A stretch of 64,000 nt of DNA from contig NC_058342.1 in NCBI RefSeq assembly GCF_905475395.1, forward strand, positions 22,850,640-22,914,639, given 5' to 3'. The DNA comes from Chrysoperla carnea. Taxonomy: Eukaryota; Arthropoda; Insecta; Neuroptera; Chrysopidae. The notes beneath the pieces are model-generated. The model was not told the DNA's origin, made no database searches, and worked only from the letters and a program-made list of their open reading frames with translations. The position numbers were made by a program, and so were the translations under genes. Below, in pieces: positions 1 through 10,484 of this stretch. Positions within the stretch are counted from its first letter, which is position 1; every line of letters begins with the position of its first letter.

Positions 1-701
1 GTGACATTGTAGGTAACATTTTACCAATTTTTGCTTACACACGTTAGGGGCCTCTGTAGCTCGGGGCCCCGTATCATTGATACGGCTGATACGGCGACAG
101 TTACGCCCCTGAATGGGAGTAATTTAAACAATATTGAGTGCAACACATTCAGTTGCTATAGTAATAGAAAAACGTATTGTAAGGTATTATTATACACATT
201 TTATAAATAATTTTCGATATCATGTTTCTGCATTTGTTTGTGTTTTTACAACAATTTCCGAGAAACCTTTTTCACAGAAGGCAAATATAAAAAAATATTT
301 TATAATTTTTTTTTTTTTTTTATAGAATATTATATTACAGTTTTTCGGTAGATTTTTAATATACAAAAATTATGAATCAAATTTTTTTTCTCATTTATTT
401 TAGGGCAACTATTCAAAAAAACAGCGTACACTAAAAAAAGACTAACTGCAAAAATATGTTCTTAACATGGTGACAAATAAATATTTATTTCACTGAGAAA
501 AATATTTTTTAAGTTAAATTATTTTCTGTTGTCTCTACTGTGCGGCCATATTCGCCACGGCGATGTCTGGAAGACTGGACTAATACAATGCTATTAGTTT
601 TTTACCTCGGAGCCCAGCTATAGTGAATTGATTTGGATTTTCTGAATTTCATATACTAATAAGTAAAAAGTGTACCTATTGAAACATTCCGCTTAAGTTT
701 T
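1..701. other. AT-rich non-coding, nothing recognised
   Basis: No gene is visible. The only structured part is a GC-rich patch at about 48-112 with short self-complementary pieces (GGGGCC with GGCCCC, and GTATC with GATAC). The 63-codon ORF at 134-325 ends in poly-T-derived Phe codons and has no domain. Confidence 0.5.
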
Positions 702-1096
702 TATACCCTGTGTATATGATATATTCATCAAGGTATACTAATATTAATACCAAGTTTGGAACGCTTAAAACTATTGATATTAAAATTTTGGCATGAGCGT
801 TTATAAAATCACCTAATTATTCAATTTCCGGCTGTCCGTCCACCCGTCTGTCCATCGGTGGTCACGATAACTCAAAACCGAAGGAATTATCGAGCGGAAA
901 TTTTTATAGCGTGCTCCTGGCGTAAAAAGTGAGTTTGAGTTCGTAAATGAACAACATAGGTCAATTTCGTCTTGTAAATAAACAATTTTTATTTGAAACA
1001 AAGATCACTGTTTACCCGTCGGGGGCGCACAGACACAACACTTTCTATACAGAATATTTCAATAATTAACTCTGTAAAATGGTTTGTTTTCACTCT
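702..1096 (+). mobile_element. DINE-1-like (Helentron-associated) repeat, copy 1
   Basis: The copy begins TATACC and contains the family core: an AAGTTTGGAACGC block, a run of GTCCGTC/GTCTGTC units and a TCACGATAACTCAAAA block. It ends with the family 3' tail (TTCAATAATTAACTC, then GTTTTCACT). It is more diverged than most other copies. See the copy at 33591 for the intact architecture. Confidence 0.75.
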
Positions 1097-1505
1097 TTTT
1101 TTTAACACCTATTTCATGAAAATGCTGCTACTTCTAGTGAGTATATTCTATTTACAGCATACATTAAAATACATGTCATAAGTACGTGTCATTGTCGGCA
1201 GCCACATATAATACTGCCGTGAGAAACTAGAATTGATCTTGATTATACGTTATAAGTTACATAACCTTACAAATTCATATTTATTTACGTCTTGATATTT
1301 GAAAAAAATAAGACTAATAAAGAATATTGTTATAATTACTGTTTTTGGTTAAAATAATAACTGGAAAAGTAAATATTTACGATGTCGATAATTTTAGTGA
1401 TCTACATTACCTTAATTAAGGGTGCGTTCTGATATACATTGCGGTATCACGTTTATCCAATTGGCGAACGAAATTACCTAGAGATGGCTCTGGTGTGAGT
1501 GCAAT

Positions 1506-1901
1506 ATGGCCGATATAGAGGATTTTCGTTCAAGTTGTCAAAATAAATTTTTGCATTTTTTTTTGTTTATTTGTTTTTTTAACATGGAGAAAGCCCTGGA
1601 TATTAATATTGGTGATATATTTTATCTACTTGGTGGATCAGTAAGGCCGTTGATGGAAGGAGAGGCGCTTTCTCGTTTCAAAAACTTGTTTTTCTGTGGT
1701 ATCCAATCGAAGCAAAATAATTGTTTATTAATCAAATCTTCATGTTTGCAAACGTCGAACATCACCGAGAAACCTCATGAGATCCAAATCAAAGTGTTTG
1801 TAGCCAATGACAACAAAAAAATCGAATGCTATTGTTCTTGCAAAGCGGGCAAGTTTTGTATCCACTTTAACCTTAACTTTTCGCATTTTGGAAAATTATG
1901 A
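1506..1901 (+). pseudogene. SWIM zinc-finger ORF, C-terminally broken
   Basis: This 131-codon ORF lies inside the Harbinger-like element. Near its C-terminus it has a CxC...CxH signature (residues CYCSCKAG, KFCIH), the pattern of SWIM zinc fingers. The preceding residues (a Met at 1584 starting MEKALDINIGD, then GGSVRPLMEG, ...KIECYCSC) resemble the insect and cnidarian family where a SWIM finger precedes a YqaJ-type nuclease, but no YqaJ part is seen. The frame ends in TGA at 1899. Just after this stop the same frame continues KLTPVDLVFPYWGTPQ, which looks like coding sequence, so the stop probably interrupts a longer gene. Expression and function are unknown. Either ATG (1506 or 1584) could be the start. 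Confidence 0.45.
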
Positions 1902-2278
1902 AAACTGACGCCTGTAGATCTTGTTTTCCCATACTGGGGAACACCGCAACGTATTCATTTTTGATAATTTCCATCTCAACAACAAAAGCATTCAGCACTT
2001 GTGTAGCTGTCAAAATCCTCTATAATAGTTTCACTAGTCCTCGCTGCGCGGCGCCACCGTATCTTGCGATCGCCAATATGCTAGGAAAACTTTACTTTAT
2101 AGTCAGCTATAGCTATACTAGTTACTAGTTAAAACGAAACGCAATACAGTGTGCTGTCACCCCGTTTCTTGACAGCGTTTTCAAATCAAAATAATTTTCA
2201 TCAAAATTTCGCTTTTCAACGAAATAAATTATTGTTTTAATATTGTTATCATTAAATATTTGATGATGTTTGTAATAT

Positions 2279-2721
2279 ACTAGAGTGATACCCACCCTCT
2301 TCGCTGGGTATAAAAATAAAAATTGATAAAGATTGTTCTCGCTTATCCCCTTTCTATAACACTCGAAATAATGGTAAGGATTGTTTGACACAGGTAAAAT
2401 ATATGTATGATTTTCTATTTTTTTTAAATGTATAATAGTCGTAATTATTCATTGAGTATATCAGAGCGGAGGGTCGTGAAATATTTCATATTTACTATTT
2501 TTACAGAAATCTGTAATTTATGGTAATGTCAAATTAAATTAATTTTTAAATTTTTTTGTTTTTTTATTAATATATCTTTATAAATTATAAATCATGTGTT
2601 ATTCTGAAGTATGAGCTATATTACTGTACAGTTCATTAAAAACCATTCGCTAGTTTTAGCGTGAAAGCGTAACAAACAAACAAACAAATATGCTTACTTT
2701 CGCATTTATAATATATAGATA
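2279..2721 (+). repeat. Dispersed repeat family C, copy 1
   Basis: The copy starts ACTAGAGTGATACCCACCC with TTCGCTGGGTATAAA just after, and ends with AACTAG-type sequence, CGTGAAAGCGTAACAAACAA and TTTCGCATTTATAATATATAG. Related copies lie at 9398-9872 (minus) and 59750-60355 (plus). The class is not determined. It is inserted in the Harbinger-like element. Confidence 0.7.
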
Positions 2722-3235
2722 TTCAAGATTAGGAAAAAAAATTAATTTTTTTTAGTTATAAATAAAATATATAATTTGTTATTTAGTTAAAATGTTATAT
2801 TTTAATAAATCATGAATGTTATGCCTAAAATTTTTATGAAAAATAAAATTTATCTCAACATTTAATAATTATGATGATTCATTTATTTATATTGATAATT
2901 ATGACGCTAAATGTTGTAAAATTGGCGCTGTTTAATTTTGATCACGTGACCAAAGCACTGAGATTACCTTAATTTTAAAACTTCAGTAATGTGGCAGTGT
3001 ACTGTGGCAGTAATTTCTCTTCAGTAATGTGGCAGTGTACTGGAAGTCTATAACAGAACGAATTTGTTTCCAGTAATGGCATTGTACAGTGCTCGCAGTG
3101 TATAAAGGAACGCACCCTAAGTTAGACCAAATGTAATCATTTGACATATTACATTTTCATCTAGTTATATTGGATACCTACAAAATGATAAACTAGTTAA
3201 ATTTTACTTTTTTTTTATCGTTTCTTAAAATTTTC

Positions 3236-3778
3236 ATGGAAGAAGAAGGCTACTATACACCTTATGGAGGTCGATTACTCATATTTGAAAATCAAAGATG
3301 GGTAGAAGACAAATACCTGGCGAAAATGATAAGTCATATAGAAAACGATTTTATTCCTACTAGCTTTAAACTACAAAAGGGCAATTATGAATTTCCTATA
3401 ACAGCACCATTTAACAAAAATAAACGTTTTCCATCAAAAGGGAAATATGCTCGAATTGGTCATGGGTCTTGCTGGGATTATTTTTTTCCAAGTAATGCAT
3501 ACGTCGGTGACTACTTGAGATTACAAAAATTAGTTCCATTAGTTAAACATAAAGAGGACAATAAAAGTCTCACAGAAGATGAAATATCTTACTATTACAA
3601 AGAGAAAAAGAGAATTTTAGACGCTGCAACAATAAATTTTCAAAGTGAAATCGATATGTATGATCGTACAGATTTTGAATGGAGAATGATGGTTCAATGG
3701 AAATGGAAATACAGTGGTATATTATTAACAGGTCTGATATTGACTCTGTGCGTAGTCATATTAAAGAGAATCTGTTAG
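3236..3778 (+). CDS. Uncharacterised single-pass membrane protein, intronless
   Basis: One uninterrupted 180-codon frame. I do not recognise the family. The first 155 residues are soluble, rich in Lys, Tyr, Phe and Glu, with clustered aromatics (YYTPYGGRLLIFENQRW near the start; RIGHGSCWDYFFP near residues 78-90). A charged segment with helix character (about residues 105-140) follows. The C-terminus is one hydrophobic segment (YSGILLTGLILTLCVVILKR, about residues 159-178), so it is probably a tail-anchored or single-span protein with the bulk in the cytosol or an organelle lumen. No signal peptide is seen. The ATG at 3236 is the first Met in the frame; the frame is open a little further upstream, so an upstream exon cannot be excluded. 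It starts 119 bp after the Harbinger-like element. Its 3' end has a second, decayed copy at 18.3-18.6 kb, so it could also be part of a repeated element. Confidence 0.6.
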   Translation: MEEEGYYTPYGGRLLIFENQRWVEDKYLAKMISHIENDFIPTSFKLQKGNYEFPITAPFNKNKRFPSKGKYARIGHGSCWDYFFPSNAYVGDYLRLQKLVPLVKHKEDNKSLTEDEISYYYKEKKRILDAATINFQSEIDMYDRTDFEWRMMVQWKWKYSGILLTGLILTLCVVILKRIC

Positions 3779-4430
3779 ACCGCCTGGGTTCCCAGTGGAT
3801 AATTTTGGGTCATAAAGTAGGTAATAATAATAATAATTGAAATTGGTTATATAAATGGTATTGTTAATGTCACATTAAAATTATTGAAAAATAGCAATTA
3901 ATTAAATTTGTTGAATTATAAATTGTGAAAATATGAGACGAAATTTTTCATAAATAATGTTAATTAACATGATTACTTATTTAAATTTGTTATAAAATAG
4001 TATTAAATTTTCAATATACAGTAGAACGTCGACTAACCGAATCGCCAATTATCCGAATCGGCGTAATATAAAAAATTAAAACCAAGTATGTATGCAATTT
4101 TTGTTTTGTTTTGTTGTAACAAGTTGAAACTCGTCGGATTTCAGATATATTTCAATTGTTATGGTTGAAAGCTAGACACTACATGGTTAGCGACGTTGGA
4201 ACGTTTTTTTTTTTTTTCAACTCAATGGCATTGAATTACATAAAAACACAATTAAATATTATTTATTCCTTACACTGCAACAAATATAATATAATAGTTT
4301 TTATTAACTTTATTACCAGTCTGTGTCCGATTATCCGAATCGACCCCGGTCCCAATTAATTCGGATAATCGGCGTTCTACTGTAAGTCATATTACAAACT
4401 ATAGATTACATGTCCATCCATAAAATGACA
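3779..4430 (+). other. 3' flank of the 3236 gene, duplicated at 18.4 kb
   Basis: Sequence after the stop codon (for example CAGTGGATAATTTTGG, then ATTATTGAAAAATAGCAATT, then ATGACATT near the end) is matched at 18435-18632. The match skips the MITE at 4019-4382, so the 18 kb copy shows the site without the insertion. Confidence 0.7.
4019..4382. mobile_element. pogo/Tigger-type MITE, copy 1
   Basis: A 364-bp element flanked by TA. The left end reads CAGTAGAACGTCGACTAACC and the right end, inverted, reads CAGTAGAACGCCGATTATCC. CAGTA termini with TA duplication fit the pogo/Tigger group. The related copy at 26126-26461 and an empty site at about 18596 support the boundaries. The 67-codon ORF inside is not a gene. 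Confidence 0.8.
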
Positions 4431-4734
4431 TTAATAAATTAGTGTATCGTTATCATGTAAAAACCTAAAATAAAACTCATGCACGATGCAAATACTCTTG
4501 GAAGCTATTCAAATTCCTGGTGTTATTTTTATATCATGCGTGAGACACTTTAATGTAATTTTTCCGGTTGCTACATATAGATCATAATAATAAAATATTT
4601 TATATAATTTTGTACTTATTAATGTGTTTAATTTTAATATTTATTATCAAATTTAGGATTGCAGAAATAATTATTAACAAATAGTAATTAAGTTTGATAT
4701 CGCGTTAGTATATACCTTTATATAAGAAAGCGTG

Positions 4735-5165
4735 CACCGACTACGTGGCCTGGCCAAGAGGGCGGGGGGCATTCGTTCAAAAGCTTGGCTCAGTTACGCG
4801 AGGGAGAGATGACAATGAAGTTAAACTATGTAATTTACTTGAATTTTTTTTTTTTTAATTAGAAAATGATAATAATTCCCATTCTAGTTAATTTTATATT
4901 TCAAAAGCACTATATTCTTACAATGCCGTATGCTCATCGGATTTGTAGTCATATATTGTACGGCTGCCATGGATTTAGTTGAGAGCTTTCTTACGCGCCG
5001 GGGCGAGCAGATATTTAAACCAAATAAATGTTTTTAAAGTTATTTAACAGAATATACATAATGTGTTCTTGACTTGATAATAAAATTGGGGAGGGCGAGG
5101 TTTCATGGTAAAGATTATGGTAGGCTATATGGAGGTAGGGGTTCCAAAATAGCTGGAGCCACGTA
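4735..5165 (+). repeat. Dispersed repeat shared with 52.6-52.9 kb
   Basis: Blocks GGGAGAGATGACAATGAAGT followed by AACTATGTAATTT, and ATGGAGGTAGGGGTTCCAAA about 300 bp later, recur in the same order at 52690-52850. Function and class are unknown; the internal spacing differs between the two copies. Confidence 0.5.
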
Positions 5166-7819
5166 GTTTATGGACACTCCCTGAGTATATAATTCTTCTG
5201 TACGTGTGTTTGAAACTGAATTTTTCATAAAGGACTAAAACATCCCGATATTTCTGATAGTTCCTTTTCCGGTAACTTCGATAAATCTAAAAAGAATGTA
5301 GTGCGTTATATACATTCATATGAACATTTTCCTTCTGGATTTCACCAAAATCAGGATCGAAAAACAATATTCTACGGTTAAATGCTTTATTTTTTATTGG
5401 TTTCATACGTTTTTATGTTTCCTAAAACACAAAATCAAATGTGAAATATCCTGCGTGAATATGGATATCATAAAAGTGTTAAACATCAATTTCTTTTACA
5501 CTTTAGTTTTTCTTTCATTATTTTGACTGTATCCAGAATGTAATCTTTATATTTTCACTTCATAAGTAGACATGCGTGTGTGTCAGTAATTTCTTCAATT
5601 CCAATGCCAATTATATCGTACTTTACGAAGAGATTAATTAACGTTATATTTACAACATGACTCAGATTTGAAAGAAAAAAGGATTTTTATTATGATTGTG
5701 TAAACAGGTACATATTGGCGCAATTGTAAGGAAAATTTTACTTTAGATTCTTCCCAAGAGGTCACTGTACATACGAAAATAGCGGTTTGTACTTTTTTAT
5801 TTTTTTTCTCGATTTATTTACATCATTTTTGTATCCATACAAAACACCAAATTTTAATTACTTAGAAAGAAGAATACTCTCTCGTTTCCAACAGTTGTCG
5901 GATTAATTCGCTAGGCTCCTTCAATTATTTGAAAATAAAAATGATCATAACAGTTTCTTGTTTCGTTTAGAGTCTCGACCCGAAAGTCTCGGGACTCTAG
6001 ACGACTAAAATTACAAAAAATTCCGGGACTTCGAGACACGAGACGTACGTGTTGATCCAAACCCTAGTACCTAGTTATCTGTCCTCTAAATTGAGACCAT
6101 TCGTTCAACATTACGTTAATCGAAATCCTTGTATCTATACTTCGTGACTAAGCTCATGAATTATTTAAACCAAAACATCAATCAGATACTTCAAAATCAC
6201 AGCTTTTTTAAAATTAGAAAAAATTGCTCCAGGTGCTTCACTTTGGAACTAGTAGAAGTACTTGTTATAATAGATGAGTAAATATTTATTATTTTTTATT
6301 TTATTAAAAAAGATTTATCAATGTAGATGAATATTTTTATGGTTATATTATAGACACAAATTAATTATACCAAGTAGAAACCTTAATTTACCTTCTTATA
6401 TTTTTTAATTAAGTATGGTTCATTTGATATTTGATAATTTTAATTATTTGTAGTCGGATATTTTAACAATTGTTGATATACAAAAAACAGTACGAAAAAA
6501 ATGGCTGATGTTGACGCATGTGCACCAAAAAATTGAGATGAAAAGGTTTATTGGAAAAATATTGAGACTGTGATCGATGATACTAGGCCTACCATGACTA
6601 CGGCTTATTTACACTATGACCACCTTGATGAAAATATTTCTCTGAAAAAGTTTTGAAAACTCTAAATAAGTCTAATAAACTCAACTCTAAATAAGTTAAA
6701 TATTCTTTGTGGTTTCGGATTTCTGAAAACTCTGTTCATTTTGCTTTTATTATTCTATTAAACAACTCTGAATAAGTTTTATTAACTTATAGATCTCCAA
6801 GAAAGTCCGAAATCTAAAATGTTTATTAGACTTTTTCACATTCTCTTTTAGAGAAAAAAAATGGACACATTCAAATCGAAAAGTGAACAAAGCCTTTAAT
6901 ATTAGTCTTCGAAGAACAAGAACTGATCAAGCATATGATTTCGTAAATCCTCATCAAAGTTGCAATACTTTTTACAAGCTTTAATTTAGTTTCACCTATC
7001 CCGTTGTCTGTCTGTAATCAAATCTTGCAAGTCAAATTTGATCCACTTCCCGGTTTGCGATTGAGCTGAAATTTTGCATGCACATTAAGTTTGGATGACA
7101 ATGCATACTAAGGTTGTTACGTCCCGATTTTCCCATCGCTAATATAAAGATTGAATCGAAAAATAATTAGGCATGTAGAGTAGATGAGGCGTTCCGATTC
7201 ATTTTTGATATTTTAAATTGAGCACTCATAGATAAAAATATTTTCTATTTTCTAGTACCTACTATAAAAGCTTGTCCCTTAAAAAGTATTTTTTGTTAAA
7301 AAATTGTTTTCACTGATTAACGATAATATTGTGCTAATTTCTGAAACACATAGTAAAAATAAATTTTCACGAAAATTGTTTCATGTCATTTTTATAAGAA
7401 AACTTTGTGAAAAGTTCCAAATGGAGAAGAAAGTACGAATACCATAATCGGGTTATGTTTAATATTTCATTCATGATTTAATTTTTTTTTTTTGCTTTGG
7501 TTGTTTTTTACTCTAATTTCTAATCAGAAAAAGAAGAAATTTGTTTGAAAACTTTTCTTTGTTATTAACTTAATTTACACATTCTCTCAAACGGGTTGCT
7601 ATAGTCACTTTTATACTTTGATAATAAATAAATCTTTCCTGAAAGTTATTCACACTTCAGAGAATAAATATAAACAAATTTGTTTGGAGACTTTCAGTTT
7701 TGAAAACAAAATATATTTTGACATTTTAAATGTTATATTTAAAAACATATTCTATGGGATGTATCAAAATTAATCAGTTACTAACTGTTCTTTCAAACTA
7801 GCACTTCTATCGTTCCAAC
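5166..7819. other. AT-rich intergenic, no gene recognised
   Basis: No domain-bearing ORF was found. There is a small hairpin-like patch of CTCG/CGAG repeats near 5970-6045. At 6640-6860 there is sequence loosely like the CCCTGG MITEs (AACTCT and AATAAGT repeats). Confidence 0.4.
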
Positions 7820-7882
7820 ATGCCTCGGAAGAATATATGCCTCGGAAGAGTACATGCCTCGGAAGAGTACATGCCTCGGAAG
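7820..7882 (+). repeat. 17-bp tandem repeat, nearly four units
   Basis: The unit ATGCCTCGGAAGAGTAC is repeated with starts at 7820, 7837, 7854 and 7871; the first unit has one altered stretch. The unit length is not a multiple of three, so it does not behave as a peptide repeat. Confidence 0.85.
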
Positions 7883-8084
7883 TCATATTATATTGCGTTT
7901 GAAAAAAAGATTTTAAAACGCTTGGTTGGTTTTTCTACACATCCTCAGTTAAGCTATGAACGTATCTCATATTGGATCCAAGAATATATATATTTAATCA
8001 CAAAAATATTCAAAAGACCTAAATGGAGCTATAGTAACAAAAATTAATGGAAGAGCAAGGGCATTCGACCTGTTTACAACATCA

Positions 8085-8600
8085 CATTATACTAACGATA
8101 TCTGAAAGCAGTGAGCGAAGCTTCAGGAAACTGAAAATAATTAAAACAATACCTGGATGACCGAGCTCGGTATTTTTTGAGTTAAAAAGACACAAATTTA
8201 TCACTAATATAAGAACCGTTTAAAATGTCTCCATGCAAATGTTAATTTGAATGTCCCGGTAATGTACGTTATTTCGTTAACCACTATATACACCAATAGA
8301 TGTCAGGAAGAGTCATATTTTGCAGTGTATGTTTCAGTTTTACCTGAAAACATGGATAAAACGTGTTTTCAGGAACCTTTTTTTTTTTTAACGAAACCTA
8401 GCTAGATCGACATTTCCGAGATCGTTGATATATATAGATACAAGAATTGCTCGTTTAAATATATAAATGAGATATCTGCGTTCAACGATGAGTAGGGAAC
8501 GTCTATTTGGCCTCCTGATCATAGCCATTGAATATAAAACTACCTTTGAGACGGACTTAGAGGTAATGGATGAAATCATGCCGTGTAAAACTGTAGTAAT
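8085..8600 (+). pseudogene. hAT transposase C-terminal dimerisation domain, interrupted
   Basis: The two halves of a hAT C-terminal domain are separated. The first half (about 8085-8150) reads ISESSERSFRKLKIIKT and the second (about 8462-8600) reads YLRSTMSRERLFGLLIIAIE. Together they match the known ERSF.KLK.IK.YLRSTM...RL..L..L.IE pattern of hAT dimerisation regions. The break falls at the Tyr codon between IKT and LRST. Only the domain end is preserved, so no activity is expected. Confidence 0.75.
8151..8461 (+). mobile_element. Insertion splitting the hAT domain
   Basis: About 310 bp lies exactly between the two halves of the hAT domain. It starts CCTGGATGACCGAGCTCGGT and ends near AATTGCTCGTTTAAATATAT. 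Both motifs are typical of a widespread insect non-LTR 3' end as I remember it; the class is not proved here. ATA occurs at both junctions. Confidence 0.6.
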
Positions 8601-8649
8601 AGTAGAGAAGAAAAAATGCCGGGTTCTAAAGAATAAGAAAATGTCTTGA

Positions 8650-9397
8650 TTTTCAGTAATCTTTTCTGGTCAAATGTTTCTTAGATTTAATTTTATACCA
8701 TACAAATTAAAATTTTTATCAAATAGATATTAAATTATATGGTTTTCATTTTCTCACAAAAAATGCCACTCATTATTATATTTATCTCAAACTCTGGAGA
8801 GTCGGGCCACGATTATCAAGTTCCAGTCCCGGTAAGAAAAATCAAAAATTCGTGACTGCGAACAAGACCACCAATTTTCTATGCCAGCTCGATCTAAATT
8901 TATAATCCCTTAAAGTTTTTGTAAAAATTTAAACCAATATTGGCCTTATTTTCGGGCTTTAAAGTTACACATCACCTGATGAAAATTAGATAAATACATA
9001 TTTCGTTTAAGCACTTTTTACTGTGTATTTCAAGGTTTGGTCACCATTTTTTTTTTTTTTTTTAAATTTATTATCATTGCCCCTACCATACTACTACGCA
9101 CACAACGAATAAAATTAATATTAATTCCCCTTTAAATAATTATTTGAATTATTTCCCCTTTAATTAAATTAATTAAATTATATAAAATGAGTTCATTATT
9201 ATAGTTCATGTTGACTTTTTTTTTAAATAAAAAATTTTACCCCTAAATTAATATTTACCTAAAATTAAAATTAATAAATAATAGTACAAATATACTAATT
9301 TTTGATATTTTATTATTAATTAAAAATGATAATGTAAAAGCTTCAATAATTAGATAATATAAAATTAAAAAATCAATATACAAATTTACTATTTATC
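8650..9397. other. AT-rich non-coding, nothing recognised
   Basis: Low-complexity A/T tracts, including a long poly-T at about 9048-9063. No ORF with a domain. Confidence 0.4.
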
Positions 9398-9872
9398 TCT
9401 ATATATTATAAATGCGAAAGTAAGTATGTTTGTTTGTTTGTTTGTTACGCAAAACTAGCGAATGGTTTTTAATGAAACCGTACATCAATATAGCTCATAC
9501 ATCAGAATAACACATGAGATATAATTTATAAAGATATATTAATAAAAAAAAATTAATTAATTAATTAATTTAATTTGACATTAACATAAATTACAGATTT
9601 CTGTAAAAGTAGTCATTTGACATTACCATAAATTACAGGTTTCTGTAAAAATAATCAATATAAAATATTTCACGGCCATCTTTTCTGATATACTCAATGA
9701 ATAATTACGACTAATATATATTTAAAAAAATAGAAAACCATACACGTATTTTACGTGTGTAAAACAATCCTTACCGTTATTTCGAGTGTTGTAGAAAAAA
9801 GATAAGCGAGAGCAATCTTTATCAATCTTTACTTTTAAACCCAGCGAAGCGCGTAGGTATCACTCTAGTTAA
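9398..9872 (-). repeat. Dispersed repeat family C, copy 2
   Basis: This is an inverted copy of the repeat at 2279. It shares the TTTGTTTGTTTGTTACGC block and the TTCGCTGGGT end (seen inverted as ACCCAGCGAAG at about 9839-9850), with GTATCACTCTAGTTAATATA at its end. Confidence 0.7.
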
Positions 9873-10484
9873 TATATATGTTTCGAAATACATAATATGA
9901 ATGTTTATTCCAAGCTTTTAAATTTTGTATGTTGGACATTGACATTACATTGCATAGACTAAGTGTCAAACGATTTTAAGGGTGCCAACATCTGAGGTAA
10001 TTGCTTGTTCTAATTCATTGTAAATTCGTAAGAAAAAATGTAAAGTGATACGTGATAAGTATTTTTTTTAAGTCAAAAAGTGAAAAAGTTTAGTGAAATC
10101 ACGATGTTTTATGTAAAACATTTTAAAATTTTAAAATTTTCATATTTAACATTCAATGTATGTTTTTTTGATAAATGTCCCTATTATTCAAATCGAGATG
10201 AGCATTTCTGTGGGCTGTATTATTCATTTTGTTAAAATATACCCCCTTCAGGACCCACAATATAAATATTGAGCTAGATTATAAAATTATTATTAACTAG
10301 CTAGACCGGTTTCGATTTTGTGATATGAAAATTTAACATTCAATGTATGTTTTTTTGATAAATGTCCCTATATTCTTTTGATAAATGTATTTTTTTTAAT
10401 AAATAACCCTGGCTGACCCAAGCAATTACCTCAGTTTTTGGTACGCTTCTCACTGTACGGAAAGATAGGCGATGTTAAGTCTAT
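9873..10484. other. Non-coding with a short direct duplication
   Basis: The segment TTTAACATTCAATGTATG then TTTTTTTGATAAATGTCCCT occurs at about 10144-10182 and again at about 10331-10370. No gene is seen. Confidence 0.6.

Larger units (their letters stand above)
1420..3117. mobile_element. PIF/Harbinger-like DNA transposon with inverted ends
   Basis: A 1.7 kb segment is bounded by imperfect inverted repeats of about 24 bp. The left end reads GGGTGCGTTCTGATATACAT and the right end reads, inverted, GGGTGCGTTCCTTTATACAC. It is flanked on both sides by TAA (1417-1419 and 3118-3120). A 3-bp TAA target duplication with termini starting GGG fits the PIF/Harbinger superfamily; this assignment is inference. 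Inside are a SWIM-motif ORF near the left end, an inserted dispersed repeat (2279-2721), and two direct copies of a subterminal motif, CAGTAATGTGGCAGTGTACT, at 2983 and 3020. No Harbinger DDE transposase was seen, so the copy is probably non-autonomous. Confidence 0.65.

Noticed and set aside
7820..8047. 75-codon ORF beginning in the 17-bp repeat
   Set aside because: The unit is not a multiple of three and the frame stops before the hAT motif, which is in another frame.
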